Below are positions 35,840-44,670 of a stretch of 64,000 nucleotides of DNA, piece after piece. The notes beneath the pieces are model-generated. The model saw nothing but the letters and a program-made list of their open reading frames with translations. It was not told the DNA's origin and did not search any database. This stretch comes from Treponema sp. UBA4377 (GTDB lineage: Bacteria > Spirochaetota > Spirochaetia > Treponematales > Treponemataceae). The DNA lies in the NCBI GenBank assembly GCA_002391235.1, contig DGRX01000004.1, positions 169,862 to 233,861 of the forward strand. The letters are read 5' to 3'. A program made the position numbers and the translations under genes. Every line of letters begins with the position of its first letter. The first letter of the stretch is position 1.

Positions 35840-37345
35840 ATGCAACAATTCATCCTGGCCCTGGACGAGGGAACGACCTCTTGCCGCGCCGTCGTTTTTG
35901 ACAAGCGCTGCAAAATGGTCGCGGTAGAGCAAAAGGAATTCACGCAATTCTATCCCAAGCCGGGCTGGGTTGAGCACGACGCGCAGGAGATTTTCGACAC
36001 GCAGATGGCCACGATAAACGCGGCCCTGCAAAAGGCGGGAATCTCCAAAGCGGACGCAGGCCAAAAGGTGGCCGCGCTCGGAATCACAAACCAGCGCGAA
36101 ACCTTAGTCATGTGGGATAGGCAGACCGGAAAGCCTGTCTGTCCCGCAATCGTTTGGCAATGCCGCCGCACCGCGCAAATCGCAGACGACCTTGTCACGC
36201 AAGGCTACGGCGAAAAAATCCGCGCGGCCACCGGCCTTATCCCCGACGCCTACTTTACCGGCACAAAAATCAAATGGCTTTTGGAAAACCTTCCGGGCCT
36301 GCGCGCGCGCTGCGAGGCCGGCGAAGTCTTGGCCGGAACAATCGATTCTTGGCTTGTTTGGAAACTGAGCGGCGGCAAGGCGCATGTAACCGACTACACC
36401 AACGCAAGCCGCACGATGCTCTTTAACATTCATACGCTTGAATGGGACAAAGAGCTTTTGCATTTGCTTAACATTCCCCAAAAGATTTTGCCGCGCGTAG
36501 TCGATTCAAGCGGAGTGTACGCTACGACCGACAAAAGCGTTTGCGCCTTTGAAATTCCAATCGCGAGCGCGATAGGCGACCAGCAGTCCGCGCTTTTTGG
36601 CCAAGGCTGCTTCAAGCCCGGCGAGGCCAAGAACACTTACGGCACCGGCTGCTTTTTGCTTATGAACACAGGAAGCAAGGCCTATCTTTCAAAAAATAAA
36701 TTGCTTACTACAATCGCGATTGGCCTTAACGGAAAAGTTGAGTACGCGCTTGAAGGCAGCATCTTTATGGGCGGAGCGGTCGTCAAATGGCTCCGCGACG
36801 AGCTGAACATTATAAGCGCTTCCAAGGAATGCGACGGTTTGGCAGCTACAGTTCCAGACTCAAACGGAGCGATACTGGTTCCGGCCTTTACCGGCTTGGG
36901 CGCGCCTTACTGGGATCCCTACGCGCGCGGAATATTGGTTGGCCTTACCCGCGGAACCAACAAGGCGCACATTTGCCGCGCGGCGCTGGACGCGATAGCC
37001 TTTCAGGTTACGGACAGCTTAAAGTGCATGGAGGACGACTCCGGCATTAAGATAAGCGCGCTCAAGGTTGACGGAGGAGCCAGCGCCTCCAACATTCTTA
37101 TGCAAATCCAAGCGGACTATTTAAACGCAAAAGTCATTCGCCCGCAGAACACGGAAACGACAGTAACGGGCGCGGCTTTTTTGGCGGGCCTTGCCGTCGG
37201 CTTTTGGGAAAGCAAAGACGAGATACTTTCGTTTTGGAAGGCCGACAGGGAATTTAGCCCGGCGATGGAAGATGCCGACAGAGCGCGCGCGATTGCCGCT
37301 TGGAAAAAGGCCGTGGTCCGCGCGCAAAAGTGGGCGGACGACTAG
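35840..37345 (+). CDS. glpK: Glycerol kinase
   Basis: This 501-residue FGGY-family kinase matches GlpK: LALDEGTTSCRAVVFD (residues 6-21, phosphate-binding), PKPGWVEHDAQEI, GITNQRET (substrate Arg/Glu), IGDQQSALFGQ and the C-terminal ATP-site segment DGGASASNILMQIQADYL. Reaction: ATP plus glycerol gives sn-glycerol 3-phosphate. It is 10 bases after the cellobiose phosphorylase gene with no ribosome site, so it is probably cotranscribed and reached by reinitiation. No glycerol facilitator or GlpD gene is nearby, so the pairing with a cellobiose enzyme is unusual; both feed sugar phosphates into glycolysis. Confidence 0.95.
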   Translation: MQQFILALDEGTTSCRAVVFDKRCKMVAVEQKEFTQFYPKPGWVEHDAQEIFDTQMATINAALQKAGISKADAGQKVAALGITNQRETLVMWDRQTGKPVCPAIVWQCRRTAQIADDLVTQGYGEKIRAATGLIPDAYFTGTKIKWLLENLPGLRARCEAGEVLAGTIDSWLVWKLSGGKAHVTDYTNASRTMLFNIHTLEWDKELLHLLNIPQKILPRVVDSSGVYATTDKSVCAFEIPIASAIGDQQSALFGQGCFKPGEAKNTYGTGCFLLMNTGSKAYLSKNKLLTTIAIGLNGKVEYALEGSIFMGGAVVKWLRDELNIISASKECDGLAATVPDSNGAILVPAFTGLGAPYWDPYARGILVGLTRGTNKAHICRAALDAIAFQVTDSLKCMEDDSGIKISALKVDGGASASNILMQIQADYLNAKVIRPQNTETTVTGAAFLAGLAVGFWESKDEILSFWKADREFSPAMEDADRARAIAAWKKAVVRAQKWADD

Positions 37346-37393
37346 CGGCGCGAAAATTGGACGCAGGCCAAAAATTGTTGGACGCCGCGTGAG

Positions 37394-37432
37394 CCGCAAC
37401 AAACGCGCTCGCAATACTCGCGCGTTCAGCGG
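37394..37432. terminator. Hairpin between convergent glpK and yhbY
   Basis: AACGCGC (37402-37408) pairs with GCGCGTT (37420-37426), extended by CCGC (37394-37397) with GCGG (37429-37432). No T-run follows on either strand, so it may slow polymerase or protect 3' ends rather than terminate alone. Confidence 0.4.
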
Positions 37433-37444
37433 TAATGTGTTGGC

Positions 37445-37732
37445 TTAAATCAAATGCTTGCGCTTGTCGGGGTTTGTTGATTCCTTGTAAAGAATCGCGA
37501 CGTTTCCGATAATGCGCACAAGCTCGGCGCCGGTCTTGGCGCAAAGTTCCGCGGTCAATTCTTTTTTCTCTTCTTTAAATTCGTTGAACTTAACTTTTAT
37601 CAATTCGTGGTCGTCGATTACCTTCGCGATTTTTTGGACGACGCCGTCGGTCAAGCCGCCTTGTCCGACTATTACAAGAGGATTCAAATTGCTTGCCGCG
37701 CTGGACAATGTTTTTCTTTGTGAACTAGTCAT
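37445..37732 (-). CDS. yhbY: YhbY-family (CRM domain) RNA-binding protein
   Basis: This 95-residue protein consists of a single CRM domain: SSAASNLNPLVIVGQGGLTDGVVQKI with the GxxG RNA-contact loop (residues 23-28), then LIKVKFNEF and a closing strand VRIIGNVAILYKES. The family associates with pre-50S ribosomes and assists assembly. The ATG has no ribosome site; TAGAAT ends 6 bases upstream, so the transcript is likely leaderless. It is divergent from the HU gene. Confidence 0.9.
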   Translation of the reverse strand: MTSSQRKTLSSAASNLNPLVIVGQGGLTDGVVQKIAKVIDDHELIKVKFNEFKEEKKELTAELCAKTGAELVRIIGNVAILYKESTNPDKRKHLI

Positions 37733-37738
37733 GCGCTT

Positions 37739-37767
37739 ATTCTATCACAGTTCGCGCGCTTTTGCTA
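37739..37767 (-). promoter_or_regulatory. Promoter of yhbY, leaderless type
   Basis: On the - strand TAGAAT (37739-37744) lies 6 bases before the ATG. The -35 (TAGCAA, 17-base spacer) is weak. Confidence 0.5.
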
Positions 37768-37777
37768 TAGTTCCCAC

Positions 37778-37806
37778 TTGCGCATAATTAAAAAATCGTG
37801 TAGAAT
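37778..37806 (+). promoter_or_regulatory. Promoter of the HU gene
   Basis: TTGCGC (37778-37783), a 17-base spacer and TAGAAT (37801-37806) predict a start near 37813 and a 34-base leader with a GGGGGA ribosome site. Confidence 0.6.
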
Positions 37807-37846
37807 GTTTGCATAACTTAAAGAACATTTTTTGGGGGAAAGAAAA

Positions 37847-38131
37847 ATGAACAAATCAGAACTTATTGACGCCATTGCCGAGGAAACAAAACTTTCAAAG
37901 AAAGACACAGAAGCGTTTGTAAAATCATTCGTAGACGTTGTTTCAAAAGCGCTTAAGAAGGGAGACGATGTCGCCTTGGTTGGCTTTGGAACATTCGCCG
38001 TTACAAAGCGCGCCGCCCGCACAGGCCACAATCCTAAGACTGGCGAGACAATCAAGATTGCCGCCGCCAAGACACCCAAGTTCAAGCCTGGAAAGGGCCT
38101 TAAGGACTTGGTCAACGGAGCCAAAAAATAA
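37847..38131 (+). CDS. HU-type DNA-binding protein
   Basis: This 94-residue protein has the complete HU/IHF fold: helical MNKSELIDAIAEETKLSKKD, the GDDVALVGFGTFAV strands, the DNA-bending arm RAARTGHNPKTGETIKI with the conserved Asn-Pro tip, and the C-terminal helix. Role: nucleoid compaction and DNA bending as a dimer. I chose ATG at 37847, 5 bases after GGGGGA, rather than the in-frame TTG at 37832 that would contain the ribosome site itself. It stands alone between its promoter and a strong terminator. Confidence 0.95.
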   Translation: MNKSELIDAIAEETKLSKKDTEAFVKSFVDVVSKALKKGDDVALVGFGTFAVTKRAARTGHNPKTGETIKIAAAKTPKFKPGKGLKDLVNGAKK

Positions 38132-38160
38132 GTTGACGCGCCGCAAAGCGCATGTCGATG

Positions 38161-38189
38161 AAAGCCGCCCTTACGGGGCGGTTTTTTTT
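38161..38189 (+). terminator. Terminator of the HU gene
   Basis: AAAGCCGCCC (38161-38170) pairs with GGGCGGTTTT (38176-38185, including one G-T pair) and is followed by T8. Confidence 0.88.
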
Positions 38190-38206
38190 GTCCGCGCGTC
38201 TTTGTC

Positions 38207-38235
38207 TTGCAAACGCGCATAAAATGCGCTACCAT
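38207..38235 (+). promoter_or_regulatory. Promoter of the PAP2/deacylase operon, leaderless type
   Basis: TTGCAA (38207-38212), 17 bases, TACCAT (38230-38235), then 6 bases to ATG 38242. A CATAAT alternative at 38233 is even closer to the ATG. Confidence 0.5.
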
Positions 38236-38241
38236 AATTAT

Positions 38242-39186
38242 ATGGATTTGCAATGTTTGCTTTGGCTGCAAGACATTAGAATGGGCCGCGGCCAATTTAT
38301 TGAAAATTTGCTATGCTTTATTTCAGACACGCCAATTTATTTTATTGTCGTTTTGGCTTTGCTATATTCCATCCTTGACAAGAAAAAATTTTCAAACGCG
38401 CTTTTTTGCTACATCATTTGTTCCACATTGAACGCCTTTGTGAAAATCACGGCTTGCGTTTACAGGCCTTGGATAAAAGAGCCTCGGATCGTTCCTGCAA
38501 AAAAATCTTTGGGCAGCGCCACGGGATATTCTTTTCCGAGCGGCCACACCAGTTGCGCGGCCTCATGCTCTTTGGGCGTTGTAAGCCAATATAAGGACAA
38601 TAAAGTTCTTGTAATTCTTTTGGCTATTTACACATTGATTGTCGCTTTTTCCAGATGCTATTTAAGCTGCCACACTCCTCAAGACGTTTTGGTTGGCCTG
38701 GTTGAGGCTGCCGTCGCTTTGGCGGCCGCGTCGGCCTTGGCGAAATTCATTCAAAAAAAGGAAGGCAATGACAAAGTTGTTTTTGTCGGAGCGACAATTT
38801 TATTCGCAGCGCTGTTCGCTTATATTTTCATCAAGCCTTATCCGATTGACCTAGACGCGGCCGCAAACGTTTTGGTTGACCCAAAAAAAATGCAGCAGGA
38901 CGCGGTGTTTGACTTTGCGTTTGCGATCGGCTTTATCCACGCTTGGTTTTTGGAGAGGCGCTTTATAAAATTTTCAACCGACAAGCTTGACGCAAAAAAG
39001 CGCGCCGTCCGCTTGCTGGTTGTTTCCGCTCTGGCCTTAATCATAAGCCTTGCGCTTTATCCCGCCGCAAAGGCGCTCTTTGACAAAAGGCTGGCAAAGT
39101 TTATAGATGGATACTTGCTTCCGTTTTCTTCGGTTTTTATCGGGCCGATGATTTTTAGTAAAATAGAAAGGGCGTTAAAATGGTAA
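38242..39186 (+). CDS. PAP2-family membrane phosphatase
   Basis: This 314-residue integral membrane protein has all three phosphatidic-acid-phosphatase-2 motifs: Lys68-x6-Arg75-Pro (KITACVYRP), PSGHT with catalytic-acid His102, and Ser137-Arg138-x5-His144-x3-Asp148 (SRCYLSCHTPQD). The family dephosphorylates lipid (pyro)phosphates such as undecaprenyl diphosphate or phosphatidate. About 150 residues with further membrane segments follow the core. I chose ATG at 38242 because the in-frame upstream codons overlap the HU terminator and the promoter. The 3' end overlaps the next gene by 7 bases. Confidence 0.88.
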   Translation: MDLQCLLWLQDIRMGRGQFIENLLCFISDTPIYFIVVLALLYSILDKKKFSNALFCYIICSTLNAFVKITACVYRPWIKEPRIVPAKKSLGSATGYSFPSGHTSCAASCSLGVVSQYKDNKVLVILLAIYTLIVAFSRCYLSCHTPQDVLVGLVEAAVALAAASALAKFIQKKEGNDKVVFVGATILFAALFAYIFIKPYPIDLDAAANVLVDPKKMQQDAVFDFAFAIGFIHAWFLERRFIKFSTDKLDAKKRAVRLLVVSALALIISLALYPAAKALFDKRLAKFIDGYLLPFSSVFIGPMIFSKIERALKW

Positions 39187-40109
39187 CGGTTGTGGCGAGC
39201 GTTGATTTGCCGGTTGACGAAAAGCTTACGGTAAAAAAGAACACGATTAAGGGCGACGGAAGCGGCAAACGCTTTTGCTTGTTGACAGGCATTCACGGCG
39301 ACGAGTTGGAAGGACAGCTTGTTTGCTACAAAGTTCAGGAACGGATAAACGCCGCTCCGCAAAATTTCCACGGAACGCTTGACATCTATCCCGCGCTTAA
39401 TCCGCTTGGAATCGATTCAATAACGCGCGGCATTCCGGCCTTTGACTTGGACATGAACCGAACGTTCCCTGGCGAAGCGGATGGAACGATGACTGAATAC
39501 ATCGCGTCAAAAATTTTGCGCGACGCCAGCGGAGCGGATTTTGCGCTTGACGTTCACGCAAGCAACATTTTTGTCCGCGAGCTTCCGCAAGTCCGCGTTC
39601 CGCCTGAGTTCAAGGACGCCGTCCTGCCGTTTGCCAAGCTTTTAAACATGGACTTGCTTTGGGTTTGCGACAACACTTCGGTGCAAGAAAACTCATTGGT
39701 TTACTCGCTCAACCAAAACGGAACGCCGTCCGCCGTAATCGACATGGGAATCGGAATGAACTACACAGGCGCCTTTGCCGACCAGCTGACCGACGGAATT
39801 TTTTGCCTCTTGGCCAAAATGGGAATGTGGACCGGCCAGATAGTTCAGCCGCGCGAGCCGGTTTATTCTGACCAAGAAAGCGACATGACAATGCTTGTTT
39901 CAAAGACGGCCGGTTTTTTTGTCCGCAAAATTGAATGCGGAAATCGGGTTCAAAAGGGCGAACTGCTTGGCGAGATAATTGATCCGCTGGAAGGAAAAGT
40001 TTTGGCGCAAATCAAGTCGCCGCGCGCGGGCCTTTTGTTCACCTTGCGGGAGTATCCAATTGTTGAAATCGGCTCGACCTTGGGGAGGCTTTTGAATGAA
40101 GGAAATTAG
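39180..40109 (+). CDS. M14-type zinc deacylase (succinylglutamate desuccinylase/aspartoacylase family)
   Basis: This 309-residue protein has the expected zinc ligands: His39 and Glu42 in TGIHGDELEG and His126 in LDVHAS. The DMNRTFPG segment (Asn-Arg contacting substrate carboxylate) and a C-terminal beta-domain (KIECGNRVQKGELLGEI) are typical of AstE/AspA-like amidohydrolases. The family cleaves N-acyl groups from amino acids or small conjugates; the substrate here is unknown. GAAAGG provides a ribosome site. The stop overlaps the start of a paralogue by 14 bases, so the two products are made together. Confidence 0.88.
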   Translation: MVTVVASVDLPVDEKLTVKKNTIKGDGSGKRFCLLTGIHGDELEGQLVCYKVQERINAAPQNFHGTLDIYPALNPLGIDSITRGIPAFDLDMNRTFPGEADGTMTEYIASKILRDASGADFALDVHASNIFVRELPQVRVPPEFKDAVLPFAKLLNMDLLWVCDNTSVQENSLVYSLNQNGTPSAVIDMGIGMNYTGAFADQLTDGIFCLLAKMGMWTGQIVQPREPVYSDQESDMTMLVSKTAGFFVRKIECGNRVQKGELLGEIIDPLEGKVLAQIKSPRAGLLFTLREYPIVEIGSTLGRLLNEGN

Positions 40110-41025
40110 CGTAATCGATTCGCCCGCGCTTTACCGCGACAACTACCGAGTCCGCGGCTTTGTTTTTGGAAGCGGAAAAAAATCCGTTTGCGTCGTAGGC
40201 CCCATGCGCGGAAACGAATACCAGCAGCAGTTCATAGCGGCCCGCTTGGTGAATCGATTGAAGGAAATCGAAAGCGCGGGCGAGCTTGTCGCCGGCCATG
40301 AAATTTTGGTGATTCCTTGCGCCAACACTTATTCGTTCAACGTCCGCAAGCGCTTTTGGCCGATAAACAATTTTGACATAAACCGTTCGTTCCCCGGAGA
40401 CGTGGATGGAGCCAGCACCGAGCGCTTTGCGGGAAAAATCCTGCAGGCAACAAAAAACTATCAATACGGAATCCAGCTTTCGTCCTACTACATAAGCGGA
40501 ACTTTTATGCCGCACATAAAAATTTTCAAGACTGAGCTTGACTGCGAGCAAAGCGCCAAGGACTTTAAGATGCCCTTTGTGCAGGTAAGGAGCGCCCGCG
40601 CTTTTGAAAAGACTACGCTCAACTACAACTGGCAGATGAACGGCGTCCAAGGCTTTAGCTTGTATTCCAGCGCGACAAACTATATCGATAAAACGTCGGC
40701 GCATACTGTGATGCGTTCCATACTGCTTTTCTTAAAGGCGCGCGGAATTATCACGACCGACATTCCGGGCGGTTACGAGACAAAAATCATAAATTCCAGC
40801 ACTGACTTGATGGCCTTGCGCGCGCCGTCGGCCGGTTTTTTTGCCCCAAAAGTCAAGGTTGGCTTTGAAGTCAGCGCCGGCGACTTGCTTGCCGAAATCC
40901 GGGACCCCTATACAGAAGAAGTGATTTCTACGATAGTTTCGCCCAAGGACGGAACGATTTTTTACATGCAGTCAGACCCTTTGACTTACAGCCATTCTTC
41001 GGTCTTTAATTTAATATTAAAATAG
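40096..41025 (+). CDS. M14-type deacylase paralogue lacking zinc ligands
   Basis: This 309-residue protein aligns along its whole length with the preceding gene product: DINRSFPGDVDGASTERFA against DMNRTFPGEADGTMTEYIA, and a closing beta-domain KVKVGFEVSAGDLLAEI. Yet the metal site is broken: the HGDE motif reads RGNE (Arg38 for His, Glu41 kept), and the DVH motif reads QLS (Ser129 for His). It is therefore probably inactive as a hydrolase and may be a regulatory or structural partner in a heteromer with its active neighbour. A GGGGAGG ribosome site is present inside the neighbour's end. Confidence 0.86.
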   Translation: MKEISVIDSPALYRDNYRVRGFVFGSGKKSVCVVGPMRGNEYQQQFIAARLVNRLKEIESAGELVAGHEILVIPCANTYSFNVRKRFWPINNFDINRSFPGDVDGASTERFAGKILQATKNYQYGIQLSSYYISGTFMPHIKIFKTELDCEQSAKDFKMPFVQVRSARAFEKTTLNYNWQMNGVQGFSLYSSATNYIDKTSAHTVMRSILLFLKARGIITTDIPGGYETKIINSSTDLMALRAPSAGFFAPKVKVGFEVSAGDLLAEIRDPYTEEVISTIVSPKDGTIFYMQSDPLTYSHSSVFNLILK

Positions 41026-41076
41026 GAACGGGGCATGGTCCGCTCCGCCTTAAAAGTTTCGCGCCGCAATAATTTT

Positions 41077-41106
41077 TTGGACTTTTTTTAAAAAGTATGC
41101 TATAAT
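41077..41106 (+). promoter_or_regulatory. Promoter of the hybrid histidine kinase
   Basis: A perfect TATAAT (41101-41106) has TTGGAC 18 bases upstream (41077-41082). The ATG follows after 11 bases, so the 5' leader would be about 5 bases and cannot hold a ribosome site. Confidence 0.6.
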
Positions 41107-41117
41107 AGTAAAAATAG

Positions 41118-44100
41118 ATGCGCTTGAAACGACTGTTTTTGACTGTTTTAACATCGATTTTTTCTCTGTTCCTGGTTCAGGCCAAGCCGGAAATTTCTCC
41201 GGAATCCAACACAAAAAACGTATTGTATCTTTCCAGCTCGGAAATCGAATGCCAAGCCAGCCTTGAGCAAATGAAGCAGCTTACAAAGGCTTTTCCTGAA
41301 GACACTAAATTCGTTTACCAATATGTGAACTACAGCGAGTCGTACAGCGAAGACGAGATGGCCGGCTTGCATGTAATTTATAAAAAGCTTATTTCCGACG
41401 TATCCGTCGACTTGATTGTTGCCGCCGACAACTTGGCATTGAGTTTTGTAAAAAATGCGCAGGACGATTTGTTCATGGGCATTCCTGTTTTGGTTTTGGG
41501 AATGTCCAAAGGGCAGGAATTTGACGAAGCGCTAAAAATGATGAGCACCCACATTGTCATGGATTCGCCATACATTGAGGAAAACATCAAGCTCATCAAT
41601 TCCTTGTTCCCAAGGCGCAGGAGAATTGTTTTTGTCGGCTGCGACGACAGCCAAAAGGAAGCGTTGCAAAGCGCGGACTTTAAATTTGACATAGATTCAG
41701 AGTTCAAGAATATCAGCGGAATGTCTGTCGAAGAGCTTAAGCAATTTGCTTCCGGCTTGGACAAATGCTCCATTCTTTTCTTGCCTTCCGCTTTTGATAT
41801 GAATAAATTTCCGGTTAAGGCGGAGGAAGCGTTAAAAGTAATTGCGATAAATTCCGACAATCCGATTTTTGTATGCCATGACATCAATTTTGGTTTTGGA
41901 GTCTTGGGCGGATATTTTGTTTCGATAGAAAAAATCTGCAAAGCCGGAAGCATGATATTTAAAAACCTTGGCGTTTACAGAATCATGTCAAACACTTACG
42001 GCTCCAGCCAGCCGATTGAACCTAGCTACTATTTTGACACTGACCAAATGAAAAGGTTCAACATTACAAAAAGCTCTCTTAACGAAAAGACTATTTACAT
42101 TAACGACAAGCAAGAGCTTATTGACGGACGCAATCGCTTTGTGGCCGCCTTGGTCGTGTGCTTCTTGCTTGTCGTCGCGATTTCGATTTTGGCCTTTTTG
42201 TTCATCAATCAATTCAAGTCGATGGATCGCCAGTTGGACGAGGAGCGTTCAAAGCTCAACGCCATTATCAGCCAGAGCGACGCTCTTTTTTGGGAGTGTT
42301 ATTTTGACCGCGACGACGACGCGATTTTCCTTGACGACGACGATGACGGAGACATTTCGTATACCGGCGACATCGCGCAAGGTTGGATTGACAGCGGCAT
42401 CATTCCCGAAGAATATCTTGAAAAATACAACGAGATGATTAGCGAGCTTAAGGCAGGAAAGGAGACTGTCTTTATCGATTTGCCGCTTTTGCAAGAAGAC
42501 ATACACACTCATTTGACGACAACAAGATGGAAGCATATCGTTTATAAAATCATCGAGCAAAAGGGCGGCAAGGTCACAAAGGCGATTGCCACTGCGATGG
42601 ACATCACAAACCGCAAGCGCGCCGAAGAAGAGTACGAGGGCGAAATGTCTTACCGCTCTTTTGTCAACAAAGAATATCCGGCTTACACGCGCCTAAATTT
42701 AACAAGCAATGTCATTATGGAACGCATGGTCAACGTGGCCGAGTTGAACCACTCAATGCCTGACACAACCGCCGACAATGAATTGGACGCGGTAATAAAC
42801 ATTTCGACAACCCATGGCCAAAACGAAAACCTAAAGAGCGCTTTGACTCGCAAAGAATTGCTTACGATGTTCATGAACGGAACTCGTTCCAAGGATTGGG
42901 ACTTCTTTTATGAATTTAGGAGCGGAATAATCCGTTGGTTCAAATTGAGCGTTGAGCTTACTTCCAACCCGCACACAAACTGCATCGAAGCCAACATTTA
43001 CTTGCGCGACATCACCAACACAAAGATTATGTCGATTTCCAAAGATTCCGTTTTGGACGAGGAAGTTGAATACATTTACTGGCTTGATTTGTCCACCGCC
43101 AACTGTCACTTTATCCACCACGCCAAAAATGTTTCTTGGCTGCCGGCTGACAATGACGAGGTTGACTATTATTCAATGATTGACACGATGCTGAGCGATG
43201 TTGTGAGCAGCAAGGACAGGGACGCCGTCGCGGACTTTTTCGCCCTCAAGTATTTGACCGTAAAGCTTAAGGACAAGCAGGCGGCTAACTGCACTTTTGA
43301 AATCATCACCGACAATTTGCGAATCGCCATCAAGCAGGTGCACTCGTATTTCTTGAACGGAAACCAAAACATCATCGTGTTTATTTGCCGCGACATCACC
43401 GACATCACCTTGTTCGAAAAATTGCAGAACGAAAAGCTTTCAAAAGCCATCGAGCAGGCGGAAAAGGCCAACGCCTCAAAGAGCGACTTCCTTTCGCGAA
43501 TGAGCCACGACTTGCGCACTCCTATGAACGGCGTAATTGGCATCGCGGAGCTTGCCGAGGACGAGCTTGACAAGCCTGACGCGATAAAAGAAGACTTGCG
43601 CAAGATTAAGTCGTCGTCAAAGTATATGGTAAGCCTTTTGAACGACATTCTTGATATGGCTAAAATCGAAAGCGGAAAGCTTGAAATCCGCAAAACTCGT
43701 TCTAGCATTGGCGAGATGATTGAATTTATTTGCACGCAAGCCAACGCTCTTTGTGAGTCCAAGAAGATCAGCTTTTACTGCAACCAAGATTCAAAGATGT
43801 ATATGAATTACTTTGTGAACGTTGACAGAATGCACTTGCAGCAAATTGTTATGAACCTTTTGTCAAACGCTTCAAAGTTTACGCCAGAGGGCGGACGCAT
43901 TGAATTGCTTATGAATGTCCTTTCAAAGGATGACGAAAAACTTAACATCGAACTTATTGTAAGCGATACTGGAAGCGGAATGACAAAGGAATTCCAAAAG
44001 GTAATGTTCGAGGCTTTTACTCAGGACGCAAACTCTGTAAACAAACAGGGAACTGGTTTGGGACTTTCTATCGTAAACAATCTTGTTCAGCTTATGGGCG

Positions 44101-44639
44101 GAACGATTAGGTGCGATTCGGCGCCGGGCGAAGGAACTACGTTTACAATTAATCTTGCCATTGAGATTCTAGAGGCGAATGTGGGAAACGAGGCGCCGGT
44201 TGCTGTAAAAGAAGAAAAGGAGCTTATCGATTTAACCGGCAAACAAATTCTTCTTGTAGAAGACAACGCCCTCAACCAAGAAATTTCAAAGCGCGTTCTC
44301 CAAAAGAACGGAATGGAAGTTACTATTGCCGAAAATGGCTTGGTCGCGTTGGATAAGTTTACCGAAAGCGAAGAAGGCTTCTTTGACCTTGTATTGATGG
44401 ACGTTATGATGCCTGTTATGGGCGGCATTGAAAGCGCCAGCTTGTTAAGAAAGATTGAGCGCGAAGACGCAAAGAGCATTCCGATAGTGGCGCTTACCGC
44501 CAACGCCTTCCAAGAAGACATCCAAAAATGTTTGGATGCTGGAATGAACACGCACTTGTCAAAGCCGATCAATCCTAAGCTTTTGATTCAAACTATTTCT
44601 GATTTGATAAGCGCCAAGCAAGAAGCTCAAAAGGCGTAA
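41118..44639 (+). CDS. Hybrid sensor histidine kinase with periplasmic binding-like sensor
   Basis: This 1,173-residue protein is ordered as follows. A signal peptide or first membrane segment lies at 1-22. A periplasmic domain at 30-330 resembles ABC-type substrate-binding proteins of the ABC_sub_bind kind (VDLIVAADNLALSFVKN, GIPVLVLGMSKGQEF, FVCHDINFGFGVLGGYF). A membrane helix is at about 340-362, followed by PAS-like regions to about 780. HisKA carries phospho-acceptor His797 (SRMSHDLRTPMNGVIG). HATPase_c carries N-box NLLSNASKF near 914 and GTGLGLS near 978. A receiver domain at 1040-1165 has Asp1095 (LMDVMMP). Role: senses a periplasmic ligand and relays phosphate internally to the receiver. 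No Hpt or DNA-binding partner is encoded nearby. It converges with the second surface operon across a shared terminator; a regulatory link is only suggested by position. Confidence 0.92.
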   Translation: MRLKRLFLTVLTSIFSLFLVQAKPEISPESNTKNVLYLSSSEIECQASLEQMKQLTKAFPEDTKFVYQYVNYSESYSEDEMAGLHVIYKKLISDVSVDLIVAADNLALSFVKNAQDDLFMGIPVLVLGMSKGQEFDEALKMMSTHIVMDSPYIEENIKLINSLFPRRRRIVFVGCDDSQKEALQSADFKFDIDSEFKNISGMSVEELKQFASGLDKCSILFLPSAFDMNKFPVKAEEALKVIAINSDNPIFVCHDINFGFGVLGGYFVSIEKICKAGSMIFKNLGVYRIMSNTYGSSQPIEPSYYFDTDQMKRFNITKSSLNEKTIYINDKQELIDGRNRFVAALVVCFLLVVAISILAFLFINQFKSMDRQLDEERSKLNAIISQSDALFWECYFDRDDDAIFLDDDDDGDISYTGDIAQGWIDSGIIPEEYLEKYNEMISELKAGKETVFIDLPLLQEDIHTHLTTTRWKHIVYKIIEQKGGKVTKAIATAMDITNRKRAEEEYEGEMSYRSFVNKEYPAYTRLNLTSNVIMERMVNVAELNHSMPDTTADNELDAVINISTTHGQNENLKSALTRKELLTMFMNGTRSKDWDFFYEFRSGIIRWFKLSVELTSNPHTNCIEANIYLRDITNTKIMSISKDSVLDEEVEYIYWLDLSTANCHFIHHAKNVSWLPADNDEVDYYSMIDTMLSDVVSSKDRDAVADFFALKYLTVKLKDKQAANCTFEIITDNLRIAIKQVHSYFLNGNQNIIVFICRDITDITLFEKLQNEKLSKAIEQAEKANASKSDFLSRMSHDLRTPMNGVIGIAELAEDELDKPDAIKEDLRKIKSSSKYMVSLLNDILDMAKIESGKLEIRKTRSSIGEMIEFICTQANALCESKKISFYCNQDSKMYMNYFVNVDRMHLQQIVMNLLSNASKFTPEGGRIELLMNVLSKDDEKLNIELIVSDTGSGMTKEFQKVMFEAFTQDANSVNKQGTGLGLSIVNNLVQLMGGTIRCDSAPGEGTTFTINLAIEILEANVGNEAPVAVKEEKELIDLTGKQILLVEDNALNQEISKRVLQKNGMEVTIAENGLVALDKFTESEEGFFDLVLMDVMMPVMGGIESASLLRKIEREDAKSIPIVALTANAFQEDIQKCLDAGMNTHLSKPINPKLLIQTISDLISAKQEAQKA

Positions 44640-44640
44640 A

Positions 44641-44670
44641 AAAAATGCCGCGTTCTGCGGCATTTTTTTT
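44641..44670. terminator. Bidirectional terminator between kinase and surface operon
   Basis: AAAAATGCCGC pairs with GCGGCATTTTT around a 5-base loop, with T8 on the + strand and an A-run upstream that gives a T-run on the - strand. It ends both converging units. Confidence 0.9.

Noticed and set aside
37254..37544. A 96-codon - strand frame across the glpK and yhbY ends
   Set aside because: It overlaps both real genes in the wrong frame, crosses the convergent hairpin and shows no domain.
38152..38241. Upstream ATG adding 30 residues to the PAP2 protein
   Set aside because: It would place coding sequence over the HU terminator and the PAP2 promoter; the added residues are not membrane-like.
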